Source of the DNA: Flavonifractor sp. An112
GTDB lineage: Bacteria > Bacillota > Clostridia > Oscillospirales > Oscillospiraceae
DNA length: 64,000 nucleotides
Direction: 5' to 3'
Assembly (NCBI RefSeq): GCF_002161085.1
Contig: NZ_NFLU01000002.1
Coordinates: forward strand, 233,187-297,186
Made by a program: the position numbers and the translations under genes. Numbering within the stretch: position 1 is the first letter of the stretch; each line of letters starts with the position of its first letter. Shown in pieces: positions 43,797-53,654 of the stretch. Under the pieces are notes generated by a model. The model saw nothing but the letters and a program-made list of their open reading frames with translations, ran no database searches and was not told the origin of the DNA.

Positions 43797-43823
43797 CCCC
43801 CGGATCTTTGCCGCTCCAGCCAC

Positions 43824-44013
43824 ATAAGAAAGCTTTTTTCAGCTTCTATTATACCTGTTTGTCCCAGGCCGTTCAATCTGTTTTAACAGCAAAAGAGCTG
43901 CCTATGTCCCTTTTATTCACCTCATATGATAATCCTCTGATAACTTTGTTGCCACCATACTCGGCATCAAAGTTAGCGGCCGTAAAATCCCTGAAAAAAA
44001 AGCGGTTTTATTA
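43824..44013. other. AT-rich intergenic region upstream of potA
   Basis: No gene supported. The region carries scattered A/T tracts and leads into the potA promoter at 44014. Confidence 0.5.
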
Positions 44014-44042
44014 TTGACATTTTTCGCAATTCCATATATATT
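44014..44042 (+). promoter_or_regulatory. potA promoter
   Basis: TTGACA (44014-44019), 17-bp spacer, TATATT (44037-44042). The expected start is near 44049, only a few bases before a strong hairpin. Confidence 0.7.
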
Positions 44043-44053
44043 TGTTTCGTCAT

Positions 44054-44089
44054 AAGGGCGTACCCAACCGCCGGTTTGGGTACGCCCTT
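44054..44089 (+). promoter_or_regulatory. Strong 5' hairpin in the potABCD leader
   Basis: AAGGGCGTACCCAA / TTGGGTACGCCCTT, a perfect 14-bp stem at the very 5' end of the transcript, followed by only TTTACT. The weak U-run argues against an efficient terminator; it may stabilise the mRNA end or be a weak attenuator. It lies 30 bases before the potA start. Confidence 0.6.
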
Positions 44090-44118
44090 TACTACCGTTT
44101 AGAAATGGGGGAGGATAA

Positions 44119-45288
44119 ATGTCCAAGGAACTGATCCGCCTGTCGGATTGCTTCATGAAATTTGACGACGACGTCATTTTGGACCACATCAACCTTTATA
44201 TCAATGACAAGGAGTTCCTCACGCTGCTCGGTCCCTCCGGGTGCGGCAAAACCACGACGCTTCGTATCATTGGCGGCTTTCAGAAGCCTACCTCCGGCGA
44301 CGTGTATTTTGACGGCGTGAGGATTAATGACGTTCCCCCTCACAAGCGGAAGGTCAACACCGTCTTTCAGAAATACGCCCTGTTCACCCACATGAACATC
44401 TTTGAAAACGTGGCCTTTGGTCTGCGGGTCAACAAAGTGCCCGATCCCAAGGACCCCAAAAAGATGATCAAGGTCCCGGAGTCCGAGATCAAGGAGCGGG
44501 TGGAGGAGGCTCTGGCCCTGGTCAACCTGGCCGGCTACGGCAAGCGGTCGGTGAACTCTCTCTCCGGCGGCCAGCAGCAGCGTGTCGCCATCGCCCGGGC
44601 CATCGTCAACCGCCCCCAGGTTCTACTGCTGGACGAACCTCTGGGCGCCCTGGACCTGAAGCTGCGTAAGGATATGCAGATCGAGCTCAAGCGCATCCAG
44701 CAGCAGGTGGGCATTACCTTTATCTACGTCACCCACGATCAGGAAGAGGCCCTCACCATGTCGGACACCATCGTGGTGATGAACGAGGGCAAGATCCAAC
44801 AGATCGGCACCCCCGAGGACATCTATAACGAGCCCAAGAACGCCTTTGTGGCTGACTTCATCGGCGAGTCCAACATCATTGACGGCATCATGCACGAGGA
44901 CTATGTGGTTGGAATGTACGGCCGGAAGTTCAAATGCCTGGACAAGGGCTTTGCCCCCGGCGAGGCGGTGGACGTGGTCATCCGCCCCGAGGACATCGAC
45001 ATCGTGCCCGAGGCCGAGGGCCAGCTCACCGGTACCGTCACCGAGGTCACCTTCAAAGGCATCCACTACGACATCATCGTGGATTTCCGGGGCTTCAAGT
45101 GGCTCATCCAGACCACCGACTACTCCCCCGTGGGGGCAAAGATTGGGGTGAAGATCGACCCCGACGGCTTCCATATCATGAAGAAGAGCCAATACTCCGG
45201 CACCTTCGGCGACTACAGCTCCTACTCCTCCGAGTATGACGAGCTCAACGAGGACCGGCTGGAGGAGGACAGCGACGATGAAGAATAA
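44119..45288 (+). CDS. potA: Spermidine/putrescine ABC transporter ATP-binding protein
   Basis: A 389-residue ATPase: Walker [14 protein letters not shown] (G38-T46), Q-loop, signature [14 protein letters not shown], Walker [14 protein letters not shown], switch His in [11 protein letters not shown]-terminal TOBE-like domain (about 270-350) is present, then an acidic Ser/Tyr tail unusual for PotA. It forms the cytosolic engine with PotB and PotC. Confidence 0.93.
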   Translation: MSKELIRLSDCFMKFDDDVILDHINLYINDKEFLTLLGPSGCGKTTTLRIIGGFQKPTSGDVYFDGVRINDVPPHKRKVNTVFQKYALFTHMNIFENVAFGLRVNKVPDPKDPKKMIKVPESEIKERVEEALALVNLAGYGKRSVNSLSGGQQQRVAIARAIVNRPQVLLLDEPLGALDLKLRKDMQIELKRIQQQVGITFIYVTHDQEEALTMSDTIVVMNEGKIQQIGTPEDIYNEPKNAFVADFIGESNIIDGIMHEDYVVGMYGRKFKCLDKGFAPGEAVDVVIRPEDIDIVPEAEGQLTGTVTEVTFKGIHYDIIVDFRGFKWLIQTTDYSPVGAKIGVKIDPDGFHIMKKSQYSGTFGDYSSYSSEYDELNEDRLEEDSDDEE

Positions 45289-46126
45289 GTGGCTGGCCGC
45301 GCCCTATGTGGTATGGATGGCCATCTTCGTGGTGGCTCCCCTCATTCTGGTGGTGGTGTTTGCCTTTACCGGTCAGGACGGCAGCATTACCCTGGACAAC
45401 TTCAGCAACATGGGGACCTACGTCCCCGCCTTCCGCAACTCCTTTGTCCTGGCCTTTGTGGCTACCGCCATCTGCATCCTCATCGGCTACCCCCTGGCCT
45501 ACTTCCTGTCCCGGGAAAAGCTGATGGTACGCAAGGTAGCCATGATGCTTATCATGCTGCCCATGTGGATGAATTTCCTGCTGCGGACCTACGCCTGGAT
45601 GTCCATCCTGGACGACAACGGCCTCATCAATCAGTTCCTGTCCGCCATCGGCTTTTTCGATCTGTGGAACGCCATCTTCGGCACCAATCTGACCTGTTTC
45701 CACATGATCAATACCCAGGGCGCCATTGTGCTGGGCATGGTGTACAACTTCCTGCCCTTTATGGTGCTGCCCATCTTCTCGGTCATCGACAAGATCGACC
45801 CCAAGGTCATCGAGGCCGCCCAGGACCTGGGCGCCAGCAGCTCCATGGTGTTCCGGAAGGTCATCTTCCCCCTGTCTCTCCCCGGCGTGCTGTCCGGAGT
45901 AACCATGGTGTTCATCCCCTCGGTGTCCACCTTTGCCCTGTCCCGCCTGCTGGGCGGCGGCAAGACCCTGCTGCTGGGCGACCTGATCGAAATGCAGTTT
46001 TTGGGCAACGCCTACAACCCCCACCTGGGCTCCGCCATCGCCCTGGTGATGATGGTGATCGTGCTGATCCTGATGGCCATTATGAACCGCTTCGGCGAAG
46101 GTGAAGAGGGGGTGGCTGTGCTGTGA
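45278..46126 (+). CDS. potB: Spermidine/putrescine ABC transporter permease PotB
   Basis: A 282-residue permease with six membrane helices from ATG 45278, which lies inside the potA end (overlap 11 bases). The EAA loop that contacts PotA is [20 protein letters not shown]. Spacing and order (A-B-C-D) match polyamine importers. Confidence 0.93.
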   Translation: MKNKWLAAPYVVWMAIFVVAPLILVVVFAFTGQDGSITLDNFSNMGTYVPAFRNSFVLAFVATAICILIGYPLAYFLSREKLMVRKVAMMLIMLPMWMNFLLRTYAWMSILDDNGLINQFLSAIGFFDLWNAIFGTNLTCFHMINTQGAIVLGMVYNFLPFMVLPIFSVIDKIDPKVIEAAQDLGASSSMVFRKVIFPLSLPGVLSGVTMVFIPSVSTFALSRLLGGGKTLLLGDLIEMQFLGNAYNPHLGSAIALVMMVIVLILMAIMNRFGEGEEGVAVL

Positions 46127-46983
46127 GAAAGCATCGGATTCCCTCCCGGGTATTTACCCTGCTGGTGTATGTTTTCCTGTACGCCCCCATCATCCTGCTC
46201 ATCATCTTTTCCTTCAACGCCACCAAGAGCAACCGGGTCTGGGGCGGCTTCTCCCTGGACTGGTATGTAGAGCTGTTCCATAACACCCGCCTGCTGGGGG
46301 CCCTGCGGACCACCATCATCCTGTCGGTGCTGGCTGCCTTTATCGCCACCATTCTGGGCACCGCAGCCGCCATCGGTTTCTACAGTATGCGCCGCCGCTC
46401 CCGCAGCGTGTGTATGTCCATCAACAACATTCCCCTGACCAACGCGGACATCATCACCGGCGTGTCCATGATGCTGCTCTTCGTGTTCGCCATCGGTGTG
46501 TTTAACGACAGCTTCCTCAGCCAGTGGCTGGGTGTCCGCTGGCGCACCGGCTTCGGCACCCTGCTTCTGGCCCACATCACCTTCAACGCACCCTATGTGA
46601 TCTTGTCGGTGATGCCCCGGCTGCGGCAGCTGGACCCCAACGTATATGAGGCGGCCCAGGACTTGGGCGCCTCCGGCTTCTACGCCTTCCGCAAAGTCAT
46701 CCTGCCTGAGATCATGCCCGGAATCCTCAACGGCCTGATCATCGCCTTTACCATGTCCATTGACGACTTTGTGATCAGCTACTTCACCAAGGGCTCCGGC
46801 GTCACCACTCTGGCGGTGGAGATCTACACCGCGGTGAAAAAGCCGGTGACTCCCGAGATCAACGCCCTGTCCACCCTCATGTTTATCTGTGTGTTTGCAT
46901 TGCTGTTGACCGTCAACATCCGACAGGTGCGCCAGGAGAACGCTGCCGCCCGCCGGAAGGCCAAGCTCAACCCGGGCCGGTAA
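46123..46983 (+). CDS. potC: Spermidine/putrescine ABC transporter permease PotC
   Basis: A 286-residue permease starting at GTG 46123, overlapping the potB stop as GTGA. Six helices; EAA loop [21 protein letters not shown]; the stretch TMSIDDFVISYFTKG is a PotC signature. It pairs with PotB in the membrane. Confidence 0.93.
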   Translation: MRKHRIPSRVFTLLVYVFLYAPIILLIIFSFNATKSNRVWGGFSLDWYVELFHNTRLLGALRTTIILSVLAAFIATILGTAAAIGFYSMRRRSRSVCMSINNIPLTNADIITGVSMMLLFVFAIGVFNDSFLSQWLGVRWRTGFGTLLLAHITFNAPYVILSVMPRLRQLDPNVYEAAQDLGASGFYAFRKVILPEIMPGILNGLIIAFTMSIDDFVISYFTKGSGVTTLAVEIYTAVKKPVTPEINALSTLMFICVFALLLTVNIRQVRQENAAARRKAKLNPGR

Positions 46984-47053
46984 GCCCGCTGTCTGGTAAC
47001 ACGCCCTCCGGGCTGTTATAATCATCATTTCCGAAAGGGGATAAAGAAAGAAA

Positions 47054-48136
47054 TTGAAAAAGTCTCTCGCACTTCTGACCGCCTCCGCACTCTCCCTCAG
47101 TCTGGTTCTGGCCGGCTGCGGCGGCACCAACTCCGGTGATGCCAACGAACCTGGCGCCGCCGACAAGGGCGTCGTCAACGTCTACAACTGGGGCGTCTAT
47201 ATTGACGAGTCCGTGCTGGAGGACTTCACCGCCGAGACCGGTATTGAGGTCGTGTACGACACCTTCGAGAGCAACGAGTCCATGTACGGTATGCTCAAAA
47301 ACGACGGTGCCAGCTACGACGTGGTCATCCCTTCCGACTATATGCTCTCCCGTATGATCGAAGAGGATATGCTGGAGCCTTTGAACTTCGACAACATTCC
47401 CAATTTTGAGGACATTGATCCTGCCCTCAAGAACCCTGACTATGACCCGGAGAATCTGTACAGCGTGCCCTATATGTGGGGTCTGCTGGGCATCATCTAC
47501 AACACCACCATGGTGGAGGAGGCCCCCACCAGCTGGTCCGCCATGTTTGACGAGCAGTATGCCGGTCAGATCCTCATGTTCAACAACTCCCGCGACGCCA
47601 TCGGCGTGGCTCTGAAGTACCTGGGCTACTCCTACAACACCACCGACGAGGCTCAGATCAAGGAGGCCGTGGACCTGCTCATCCAGCAGAAGCCCCTGGT
47701 CCAGTCCTACGTCATGGACGAGATCTTTGAGAAGATGCAGGGCGGCTCTGCCGCCATCGGCGCTTACTACTACGGCGACTTCCTGACCATGAAGGAGATC
47801 AACCCCGATCTGGCCTTCTGCCTGCCTGAGGAGGGCACCAACCTGTATGTGGACGCCATGTGCATCCCCAAGAACGCCGAGAACAAGGAGAACGCCGAGA
47901 TCTTCATCAACTATATGTGCTCCACCGCCGCCGGTCTGAAGAACTGTGAGGAGATCTGGTACTCCTCCCCCCTGCTCTCCGTCCGGGAGGAGCTGGACCC
48001 CGAGGTTTCCGGCGATCCCTATGCCTATCCCGACCAGAGCATTCTGGACCAGTGCGAGAGCTTCAAGAACCTGCCCGCCGAGACCCTGGCCCTCTACGAC
48101 TCTGAGTGGACCCGTCTCATGCTGGCCTCCAACTAA
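47054..48136 (+). CDS. potD: Spermidine/putrescine-binding lipoprotein PotD
   Basis: A 360-residue lipoprotein starting at TTG 47054, with AAAGGGG 14 bases upstream and AAAGAAAG closer. Lipobox LVLAGCGG anchors it outside. The fold is a type II periplasmic-binding protein (VNVYNWGVYIDESVLEDFTAE; PYMWGLLGIIYN), with acidic and aromatic residues typical of polyamine ligation (W, Y, D/E positions). It delivers polyamines to PotBC. Confidence 0.92.
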   Translation: MKKSLALLTASALSLSLVLAGCGGTNSGDANEPGAADKGVVNVYNWGVYIDESVLEDFTAETGIEVVYDTFESNESMYGMLKNDGASYDVVIPSDYMLSRMIEEDMLEPLNFDNIPNFEDIDPALKNPDYDPENLYSVPYMWGLLGIIYNTTMVEEAPTSWSAMFDEQYAGQILMFNNSRDAIGVALKYLGYSYNTTDEAQIKEAVDLLIQQKPLVQSYVMDEIFEKMQGGSAAIGAYYYGDFLTMKEINPDLAFCLPEEGTNLYVDAMCIPKNAENKENAEIFINYMCSTAAGLKNCEEIWYSSPLLSVREELDPEVSGDPYAYPDQSILDQCESFKNLPAETLALYDSEWTRLMLASN

Positions 48137-48148
48137 ATCCCATCTCTG

Positions 48149-48176
48149 GAAAGCCGCACAGCAATGTGCGGCTTTC
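48149..48176 (+). terminator. potABCD terminator
   Basis: GAAAGCCGCACA / TGTGCGGCTTTC, 12-bp stem with a GCAA tetraloop, followed by TGCTTGCCTT, a weak U-run. Confidence 0.7.
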
Positions 48177-48250
48177 TGCTTGCCTTATGCTGGGGATTGA
48201 TGTAAAATAGTACACGCACGAATTGATTTTAGAAAAAAGGAGTCGCGCAT

Positions 48251-48646
48251 ATGTCCATTACTGTAGGTATGAAGGGCCGGGCCGAAACTGTGGTCGCCCC
48301 TGAAAATACAGCTGCCGCCGTGGGCAGCGGTCTGGTCCCCGTGTTTGCCACCCCCTGCATGATCGCCCTGATGGAGAACGCTGCCGTCAATGCGGTGCAG
48401 GCCCAGCTGGAAGAGGGGCAGGGTACCGTAGGCACCCTGCTCAACGTCAGCCATGACGCCGCCACCCCTGTGGGTATGAAGGTGTGGGCCGAGGCGGAGG
48501 TCACCGCTGTGGAGGGCCGCAAGCTCACCTATACCGTGGCCGCCTTTGACGAGGCCGGTCCCATCGGCAAGGGAGAGCATCAGCGCTTCATCATTCAGGC
48601 TGACCGGTTCCTGGCCAAGGCTGAGGCCAAGAAAGAAGGCAAGTAA
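48251..48646 (+). CDS. Hotdog-fold thioesterase (fluoroacetyl-CoA thioesterase-like)
   Basis: A 131-residue hotdog protein of the FlK-like family. TPCMIALMENAAV carries the usual Glu in the catalytic helix and GTLLNVSHDAATPVGMKV follows. Clostridial members are probably general acyl-CoA thioesterases; the substrate is not known. It begins a three-gene run with YbaK and DUF308. Confidence 0.85.
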   Translation: MSITVGMKGRAETVVAPENTAAAVGSGLVPVFATPCMIALMENAAVNAVQAQLEEGQGTVGTLLNVSHDAATPVGMKVWAEAEVTAVEGRKLTYTVAAFDEAGPIGKGEHQRFIIQADRFLAKAEAKKEGK

Positions 48647-48647
48647 A

Positions 48648-49133
48648 ATGTCCATTGAAGTGTGCCGCACTTATCTGCGCCAGCGGGGCTACGAGGACCG
48701 TATCCGGGAGTTTGACGTATCCAGCGCCACTGTGGAGCTGGCCGCCCAGGCCGTAGGCTGCGAGCCCGCCCGCATTGCCAAGACCCTTTCCTTTGTTCAT
48801 GAGGCCGGTGCCGTACTCATCGTCTGCGCCGGTGACGCCAAGATCGACAACGCCAAATTCAAGGCCCAGTTCCACCACAAGGCCACCATGCTGACTCCGG
48901 AGCAGGTGGAGACCTTTACCGGCCATCAGATCGGCGGCGTGTGTCCCTTTGGCATCACCCACCCCAACACCGTCACCTATCTGGACATCTCCCTTCAGCG
49001 CTTTGACACCATCTACCCCGCCGCCGGCAACGCAGCCTCCGCCGTCAGGCTCAACTGTGACGAGCTGGCCCAGCTGTCCAACAGCGTCGGCTGGATCGAT
49101 GTATGCAAGGGCTGGCAGGCCCCAAGCCTGTAA
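48648..49133 (+). CDS. YbaK/EbsC-type aminoacyl-tRNA deacylase
   Basis: A 161-residue protein homologous to the editing domain of ProRS and to YbaK. It has the Lys in AKTLSFVHEAG, KIDNAKFKAQF, and GGVCPFGITHP with the G-x-x-P motif. Such proteins clear mischarged Cys- or Ala-tRNA; which one is not resolved. The start overlaps the thioesterase end closely (one base apart). Confidence 0.9.
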   Translation: MSIEVCRTYLRQRGYEDRIREFDVSSATVELAAQAVGCEPARIAKTLSFVHEAGAVLIVCAGDAKIDNAKFKAQFHHKATMLTPEQVETFTGHQIGGVCPFGITHPNTVTYLDISLQRFDTIYPAAGNAASAVRLNCDELAQLSNSVGWIDVCKGWQAPSL

Positions 49134-49156
49134 CACTGGAGAAAGGTGGTCTTATT

Positions 49157-49741
49157 ATGAAAGAACGTCTGAAAAATATGACGGTCAGCTTTGTCTTTCT
49201 CTCCATTCTCTATCTGATCCTGGGCGTCGTACTCATCCTGTGGCCCACCATTGTCATGGATATCATCTGCTATGCCTTCGGCGCCATTTTGCTGCTCTAC
49301 GGTATCTTTGCCATTGTGGGCTTCTACCGCAGCGAGGACCGGAAGGGAAGCGCTTTCCTGGGACTGTTCCTGGGCATCGTGGCTGCCGCCATCGGCGCTG
49401 TCATGGTCATCTATCCCCCGCTGATTCAGGGCGTTATTCCTGTGATCCTGGGCCTGTATATCGCCATTGACGCTCTGCTCAGCGTCAAGCGTACCCTGGA
49501 GCTGCAGCGGATGGATTACTCCCATTGGAACATCAACCTGATCCTCTCTCTGGTTTCCGCCGGCCTGGGCATCTTTGTGGTGTTCCACCCCCTGCTGGCT
49601 GAGGCCGCCCTCTTCCGGGTCATCGGCATCGTACTGCTGTATGCCGGCGTCTCTGATCTGTGGACCATCTTCCAGCTGTCCCAGTGGACCAAGGAGTACC
49701 GCAAGACCCATCCCGTGGATGTGGACCCCATCGATCTGTAA
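49157..49741 (+). CDS. DUF308 (HdeD-like) membrane protein
   Basis: A 194-residue protein with six short hydrophobic helices arranged as three pairs. The repeated L-x-x-G/L-L-I-L-x-P pattern (YLILGVVLILWPTIVMDI; AIGAVMVIYPPLIQGV; LGIFVVFHPLLAEAALF) is typical of DUF308. HdeD has been linked to acid stress in enterobacteria, but function here is unknown. ATG 49157 has AAAGGTGG upstream. Confidence 0.85.
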   Translation: MKERLKNMTVSFVFLSILYLILGVVLILWPTIVMDIICYAFGAILLLYGIFAIVGFYRSEDRKGSAFLGLFLGIVAAAIGAVMVIYPPLIQGVIPVILGLYIAIDALLSVKRTLELQRMDYSHWNINLILSLVSAGLGIFVVFHPLLAEAALFRVIGIVLLYAGVSDLWTIFQLSQWTKEYRKTHPVDVDPIDL

Positions 49742-49746
49742 AAAAA

Positions 49747-49769
49747 GATCGGGCGCAATGCGCCCGATC
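49747..49769. terminator. Bidirectional terminator between DUF308 and lrgB
   Basis: GATCGGGCGCA / TGCGCCCGATC with long A and T tracts outward on both sides, overlapping the lrgB end. Confidence 0.9.
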
Positions 49770-49774
49770 TTTTT

Positions 49775-50455
49775 TTATAGCAGAATCAGAGAAAAGAGCA
49801 CCGTCACCAGGCCGCACACGCCGATGGCCAGACCGCTCATGGCACCTTCGGTCTCGCCCAGTTCCAGAGCCTTGGAAGTACCCACCGCATGGGAGCAGGC
49901 CCCGATGGAAAGCCCAGCCGCAATGGGGTCCTTCACTCGGAACAGACGGATCAGCAGGGGGGCCAGGATGCTGCCCAGGATACCGGTGAGGATCACCGCC
50001 ACCACAGTAATAGAGGGAATGCCTCCGTGAGCCTGGGCCACGCTGACCGCAATGGGGGTGGTCACCGACTTGGGCAGCAGAGAGGCCGTCATAGCATCAT
50101 CCAGCCCAAAGAGGCGGCACAGCCCCAGGATGCTCCCCATGGACACCAGGGAGCCCACCACGCAGCCCACCAGAATGGGCAGCCAATTCTCCTTCAGCAG
50201 CTGAACTTTGCTGTAGATAGCCACCGCCAGACAGGCAGTGGCAGGAGAGAGAAACAGATTGATGAGGCTGCCTCCCTGGTCGTAATTCTCGTAGGGAATC
50301 CCCAGAGCCAGCAGCAGTCCGATCACCAGTATCACCCCGATCAGCAGTGGATTGCACACCACCAGTCCCGTCTTTTTCTGGATCTTGACGCCGATCCAAA
50401 AGGCCAGCACGCTAAGCGCCACCCCAAAGAAGGGAGAATTGGTCCACTCAACCAT
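49775..50455 (-). CDS. lrgB: LrgB-family murein hydrolase export regulator / metabolite transporter
   Basis: A 226-residue polytopic protein. Motifs NPLLIGVILVIGLLLALGIPY, FLSPATACLAVAIY and KSVTTPIAVSVAQAHGG are standard. LrgAB and CidAB families were described as holin-like modulators of autolysis, and related plant and bacterial proteins transport glycolate or pyruvate. It overlaps lrgA by eight bases. Confidence 0.92.
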   Translation of the reverse strand: MVEWTNSPFFGVALSVLAFWIGVKIQKKTGLVVCNPLLIGVILVIGLLLALGIPYENYDQGGSLINLFLSPATACLAVAIYSKVQLLKENWLPILVGCVVGSLVSMGSILGLCRLFGLDDAMTASLLPKSVTTPIAVSVAQAHGGIPSITVVAVILTGILGSILAPLLIRLFRVKDPIAAGLSIGACSHAVGTSKALELGETEGAMSGLAIGVCGLVTVLFSLILL

Positions 50456-50813
50456 GGTTTTCCCCCCTTCCCATCAACCGCAGGGTCAGTTTGATACTCA
50501 GGGCGGTGGCGCCGAATATCAGCACCGTGGTCACCAGACAGATCACCAGCAGAGGCACCAGCGCGCTGCTCAACACGTCAAAGTAGTTCATAACGCTGAC
50601 GCCGGCAGGCAGGAAAAAGAAGGCCATGTTGGCCAACAGAAAGTCGGCCTTTTCGCGAACGTGCTCCAGCTTGAGCACACCGGTGGCCAGCAGCACAAAG
50701 AGCAGCACCATACCGATCACACTGGCCGGAAAGGGAAAGGGCAGCAGGCGCTCCAGGATCTGGCTCACCCAGCATACCCCGAAGATCACACCGAATTGGC
50801 ACAGTATTTTCAT
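50448..50813 (-). CDS. lrgA: CidA/LrgA-family membrane protein
   Basis: A 121-residue protein with four helices and the family motif PFPFPASVIGMVLLFVLL followed by FLLANMAFFFLPAGVSVM. It is partnered with LrgB. No LytSR two-component genes lie next to it, although an unrelated two-component system is at 26 kb. Confidence 0.9.
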   Translation of the reverse strand: MKILCQFGVIFGVCWVSQILERLLPFPFPASVIGMVLLFVLLATGVLKLEHVREKADFLLANMAFFFLPAGVSVMNYFDVLSSALVPLLVICLVTTVLIFGATALSIKLTLRLMGRGENHG

Positions 50814-50944
50814 TTCTATCTTCGCCTCGCTTCAGGGATTTCCACACCGGCACAATCTTGCCGGTACAACAGGCCTCATTGTAGTCCGGCCCTCTTCCCT
50901 TGTCAATTATAGATCATTCAAAAATAAGCAGTTATTTTCCATCA

Positions 50945-50981
50945 AAAACGGACCTTCCGCCCAAATGCGAAAGGTCCGTTT
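50945..50981 (-). terminator. Terminator of the radical SAM pair
   Basis: On the minus strand AAACGGACCTT and AAGGTCCGTTT arms with a loop of about 13 bases, followed by TTTTTGATGG. Confidence 0.8.
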
Positions 50982-50995
50982 CCCTTTTAATGAAA

Positions 50996-51655
50996 TTACT
51001 CCCAGCTCTGGAACTGCTCATCCAGCACCGCCCGGCGGTGAAACACCGCATAATCGGGGGCGGCGTCGGGACAGTAGGTGCGGATGGCCGACACGATGAG
51101 TTCGGGATTCAGGCCCGGATTCTGGGCCTTCAGGATCAGGTCCAGAGCAATGGTATCCCGCCGTTCCTCCACGGTGGCCTTGGCAATGAGGGGGATCAGA
51201 TCCACCTCTACCTTGCCGGTCTTAGCCTTCTTGCTCTTTTTCTCCATCACCAGGCTGTCCCGGCTGAGCAGACCCCGGATGGCGGATTCCGCCCCAAAGG
51301 GAGCCCCGGCCTCATATTCCAGGGTGACGATATAGTTGACGTAGTACAGCTCCTTCACCGGGCGCACACCCTCATAGCACCGCTGGACGGTAATACCGGC
51401 AGGCAGGGCGGCGTTCATACGCTGGGGAACTTCCTCCAGAGGCGTGTCCAGCACCTGACATTCCAGCACCTCACAGCTGCTGGAGTAGCCCACCGACAGG
51501 GGCAGGGGGATGGAAACGAATGCGTGGGGATTGAAGCCCTCGGTATGCTTGATATGGATACCCGCCCGCAAGAAGGACCGCTGGAAGGTACGCATCAGAT
51601 CCAGGTGGGAAATGAATTTGGCGGTGTCCGCCTTGGTAAATGCCAGTCTATGCAT
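50996..51655 (-). CDS. TIGR03936 family radical SAM-associated protein (DUF2344)
   Basis: A 219-residue protein beginning MHRLAFTKADTAKFISHLDLMR, the DUF2344 hallmark, with HTEGFNPHAFVSIPLPLSVGYSS. It has no cluster motif itself. It overlaps the end of the large radical SAM gene by eight bases (ATGCATAG) with a GGGAGG ribosome site inside that gene. In clostridia the two always travel together, often near rng and ribosomal genes. Function unknown; a role in tRNA or rRNA modification is only a suggestion from context. Confidence 0.88.
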   Translation of the reverse strand: MHRLAFTKADTAKFISHLDLMRTFQRSFLRAGIHIKHTEGFNPHAFVSIPLPLSVGYSSSCEVLECQVLDTPLEEVPQRMNAALPAGITVQRCYEGVRPVKELYYVNYIVTLEYEAGAPFGAESAIRGLLSRDSLVMEKKSKKAKTGKVEVDLIPLIAKATVEERRDTIALDLILKAQNPGLNPELIVSAIRTYCPDAAPDYAVFHRRAVLDEQFQSWE

Positions 51656-53483
51656 CACATTTTCCTCCCGGATAGAGCTTATTGGCACCGCAGCCGGTGC
51701 ACTGGACCCGGCAGTCGGGGGTGATGACAGCCTCATAGGCCCGCTCCCGCTCCCGCCACAGGAAGTTCTTGGTCACGCCCACGCTGGTCACATCCCAGGG
51801 CAGCAGCTCGCCCTTCTCACGGGTACGGTTGGCATAGAAAGCGGGGTCCACGCCGCAGGCCTCAAAGGCGGCCAGCCAGCGGTCAAAGTCAAAATACTCG
51901 CTCCAGGCGTCAAACTTGGCGCCCTGCCGCCAGGCGGTCTCAATGACGTCAGCCACCTTCCGGTCGCCCCGGGCAAAGACCGCCTCCAGGAAGCTGGTCT
52001 GGGAGTCGTGCCAGTTGTACTTGATGGACCGGCCCCGCATATGCTCCCGCAGCAGCTTGACCCGCCGCTGATACTCCTCCATGGTGATCTGAGGTTCCCA
52101 CTGGAAGGCGGTGTGGGGCTTGGGCACAAACCAGGCAGTAGACACTGTGATGGTCACACCCCGCTTGGGGTTGGGGGTGACCTCCTTCCAGGTCTTGTAG
52201 ACCTTCTCCGCCAGGTCGGCAATACCCAGCACATCCTCGTCAGTTTCGGTGGGCAGACCCAGCATGAAATAGAGCTTTACGCTGGACCAGCCGCCGGAGA
52301 AGGCAGTGCGGCAGGACCGAAGCAGGTCCTCCTCAGTGACGTTCTTGTTGATGGCGTCCCGCAGGCGCTGGGTGCCCGCCTCAGGGGCAAAGGTAAGGCC
52401 CGACTTACGGACGTGCTGCACCCGCTCCATCAGTCCCAGAGAGAAGTTATCCGCCCGCAGGGAGGGCAGGGACAGGGACACCCGGTTGGGCTCACACCAG
52501 TCCAGCAGCCCGTCGCACAGGTGCTCCAGAGGCCGGTAATCGCTGGTAGACAGGGAGGACAACGTCATCTCCTGATAGCCGGAGTCCTTACAAGCCTCAA
52601 TGCCCTGCTTCAGCAGGATCTCCGGGTCACGGGACCGGACCGGCCGGTAGGCATAGCCCGCCTGACAGAACCGGCAGCCCCGGATACAGCCCCGGAACAG
52701 CTCCAGCATCACCCGGTCATGGACGATCTCGGTGGAGGGCACAATGGTCTTCACCGGGAAGTAACTCTTGTCAAAATCCTGGACGATCCGCTTGGTCACC
52801 ACCGCAGGGGCGCCCTCATGGGAAACAACCTGCTCCAGAGTGCCGTCAGGACGGTAGGACACCTCATACAGGGAGGGCACATACAGGCCGGGGATCTGAG
52901 CAGCGGCAGCCAGGAATTCATCCTTGCTCCAGCACTCCTCCCGGGCCTTGCGGTAGAGCTGAATAATCTCTACGCTCACGTCCTCGCCCTCGCCCAGCAC
53001 AAAGATGTCCACGAAGGGGGCCAGGGGCTCCGGATTGTAGGCGCAGGTACCGCCGGCGATCACAATGGGAGACAGTCCGTAGCGCTCCTCGGAGCGCAGG
53101 GGCAGTCCGGCCAGATCCAGCATATTAAGCACATTGGTATATGCCATCTCATAGCCCAGGGAGAACCCAATCAGGTCAAAGTCTGCGATGGAGTCGCCGC
53201 TCTCCAGGCCATAGAGCAGGATGCCCTCCCGGCGCATCTCCTCCTCCATATCGCCCCAGGGTGCGAACACCCGCTCGCACCAAACGCCGTCCATCTGGTT
53301 CATAACTCCATAAAGGATACGCATACCCAGATTGGACATTCCGATCTCATAGGTATCCGGGAAGCAGAGCGCATAGCGCACATCCACTTGGCGCCGGTCC
53401 TTCACCACCGCGTTATACTCGCCGCCGGTATAGCGTGCAGGCTTCTGCACCCGGGGAAGGATATGTTCCAACGTACGATTCAT
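51648..53483 (-). CDS. TIGR03960 family B12-binding-domain radical SAM protein
   Basis: A 611-residue protein from ATG 53483. A cobalamin-binding-like N-terminal domain (YALCFPDTYEIGMSNLGMRIL; LIGFSLGYEMAYTN) is followed by the radical SAM barrel with C-x3-C-x2-C (CIRGCRFCQAG) and GTCAYNPEPLAPFVD. The C-terminal part carries TVSTAWFVPKPHTAFQWEP and a late Cys pair near QCTGCGANK. It is unlikely that it uses B12 without experimental support, since some TIGR03960 members keep only the fold. It is coupled to the DUF2344 partner. Confidence 0.9.
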   Translation of the reverse strand: MNRTLEHILPRVQKPARYTGGEYNAVVKDRRQVDVRYALCFPDTYEIGMSNLGMRILYGVMNQMDGVWCERVFAPWGDMEEEMRREGILLYGLESGDSIADFDLIGFSLGYEMAYTNVLNMLDLAGLPLRSEERYGLSPIVIAGGTCAYNPEPLAPFVDIFVLGEGEDVSVEIIQLYRKAREECWSKDEFLAAAAQIPGLYVPSLYEVSYRPDGTLEQVVSHEGAPAVVTKRIVQDFDKSYFPVKTIVPSTEIVHDRVMLELFRGCIRGCRFCQAGYAYRPVRSRDPEILLKQGIEACKDSGYQEMTLSSLSTSDYRPLEHLCDGLLDWCEPNRVSLSLPSLRADNFSLGLMERVQHVRKSGLTFAPEAGTQRLRDAINKNVTEEDLLRSCRTAFSGGWSSVKLYFMLGLPTETDEDVLGIADLAEKVYKTWKEVTPNPKRGVTITVSTAWFVPKPHTAFQWEPQITMEEYQRRVKLLREHMRGRSIKYNWHDSQTSFLEAVFARGDRKVADVIETAWRQGAKFDAWSEYFDFDRWLAAFEACGVDPAFYANRTREKGELLPWDVTSVGVTKNFLWRERERAYEAVITPDCRVQCTGCGANKLYPGGKCDA

Positions 53484-53654
53484 GTCATGCCGAACCCTCT
53501 CTAATCGAATATGGGCCGGGTCCGGTGATCCGGCCAACAAGGCTGCCGGTGATCCCCGGCCCGCCGCAATACGCAAAAGAAGCAGTATATTATTATACTA
53601 TGTTCTTTGATCAAATACAAGCTATAATCCGCTTATATTGGGTTCAAAATCCGC

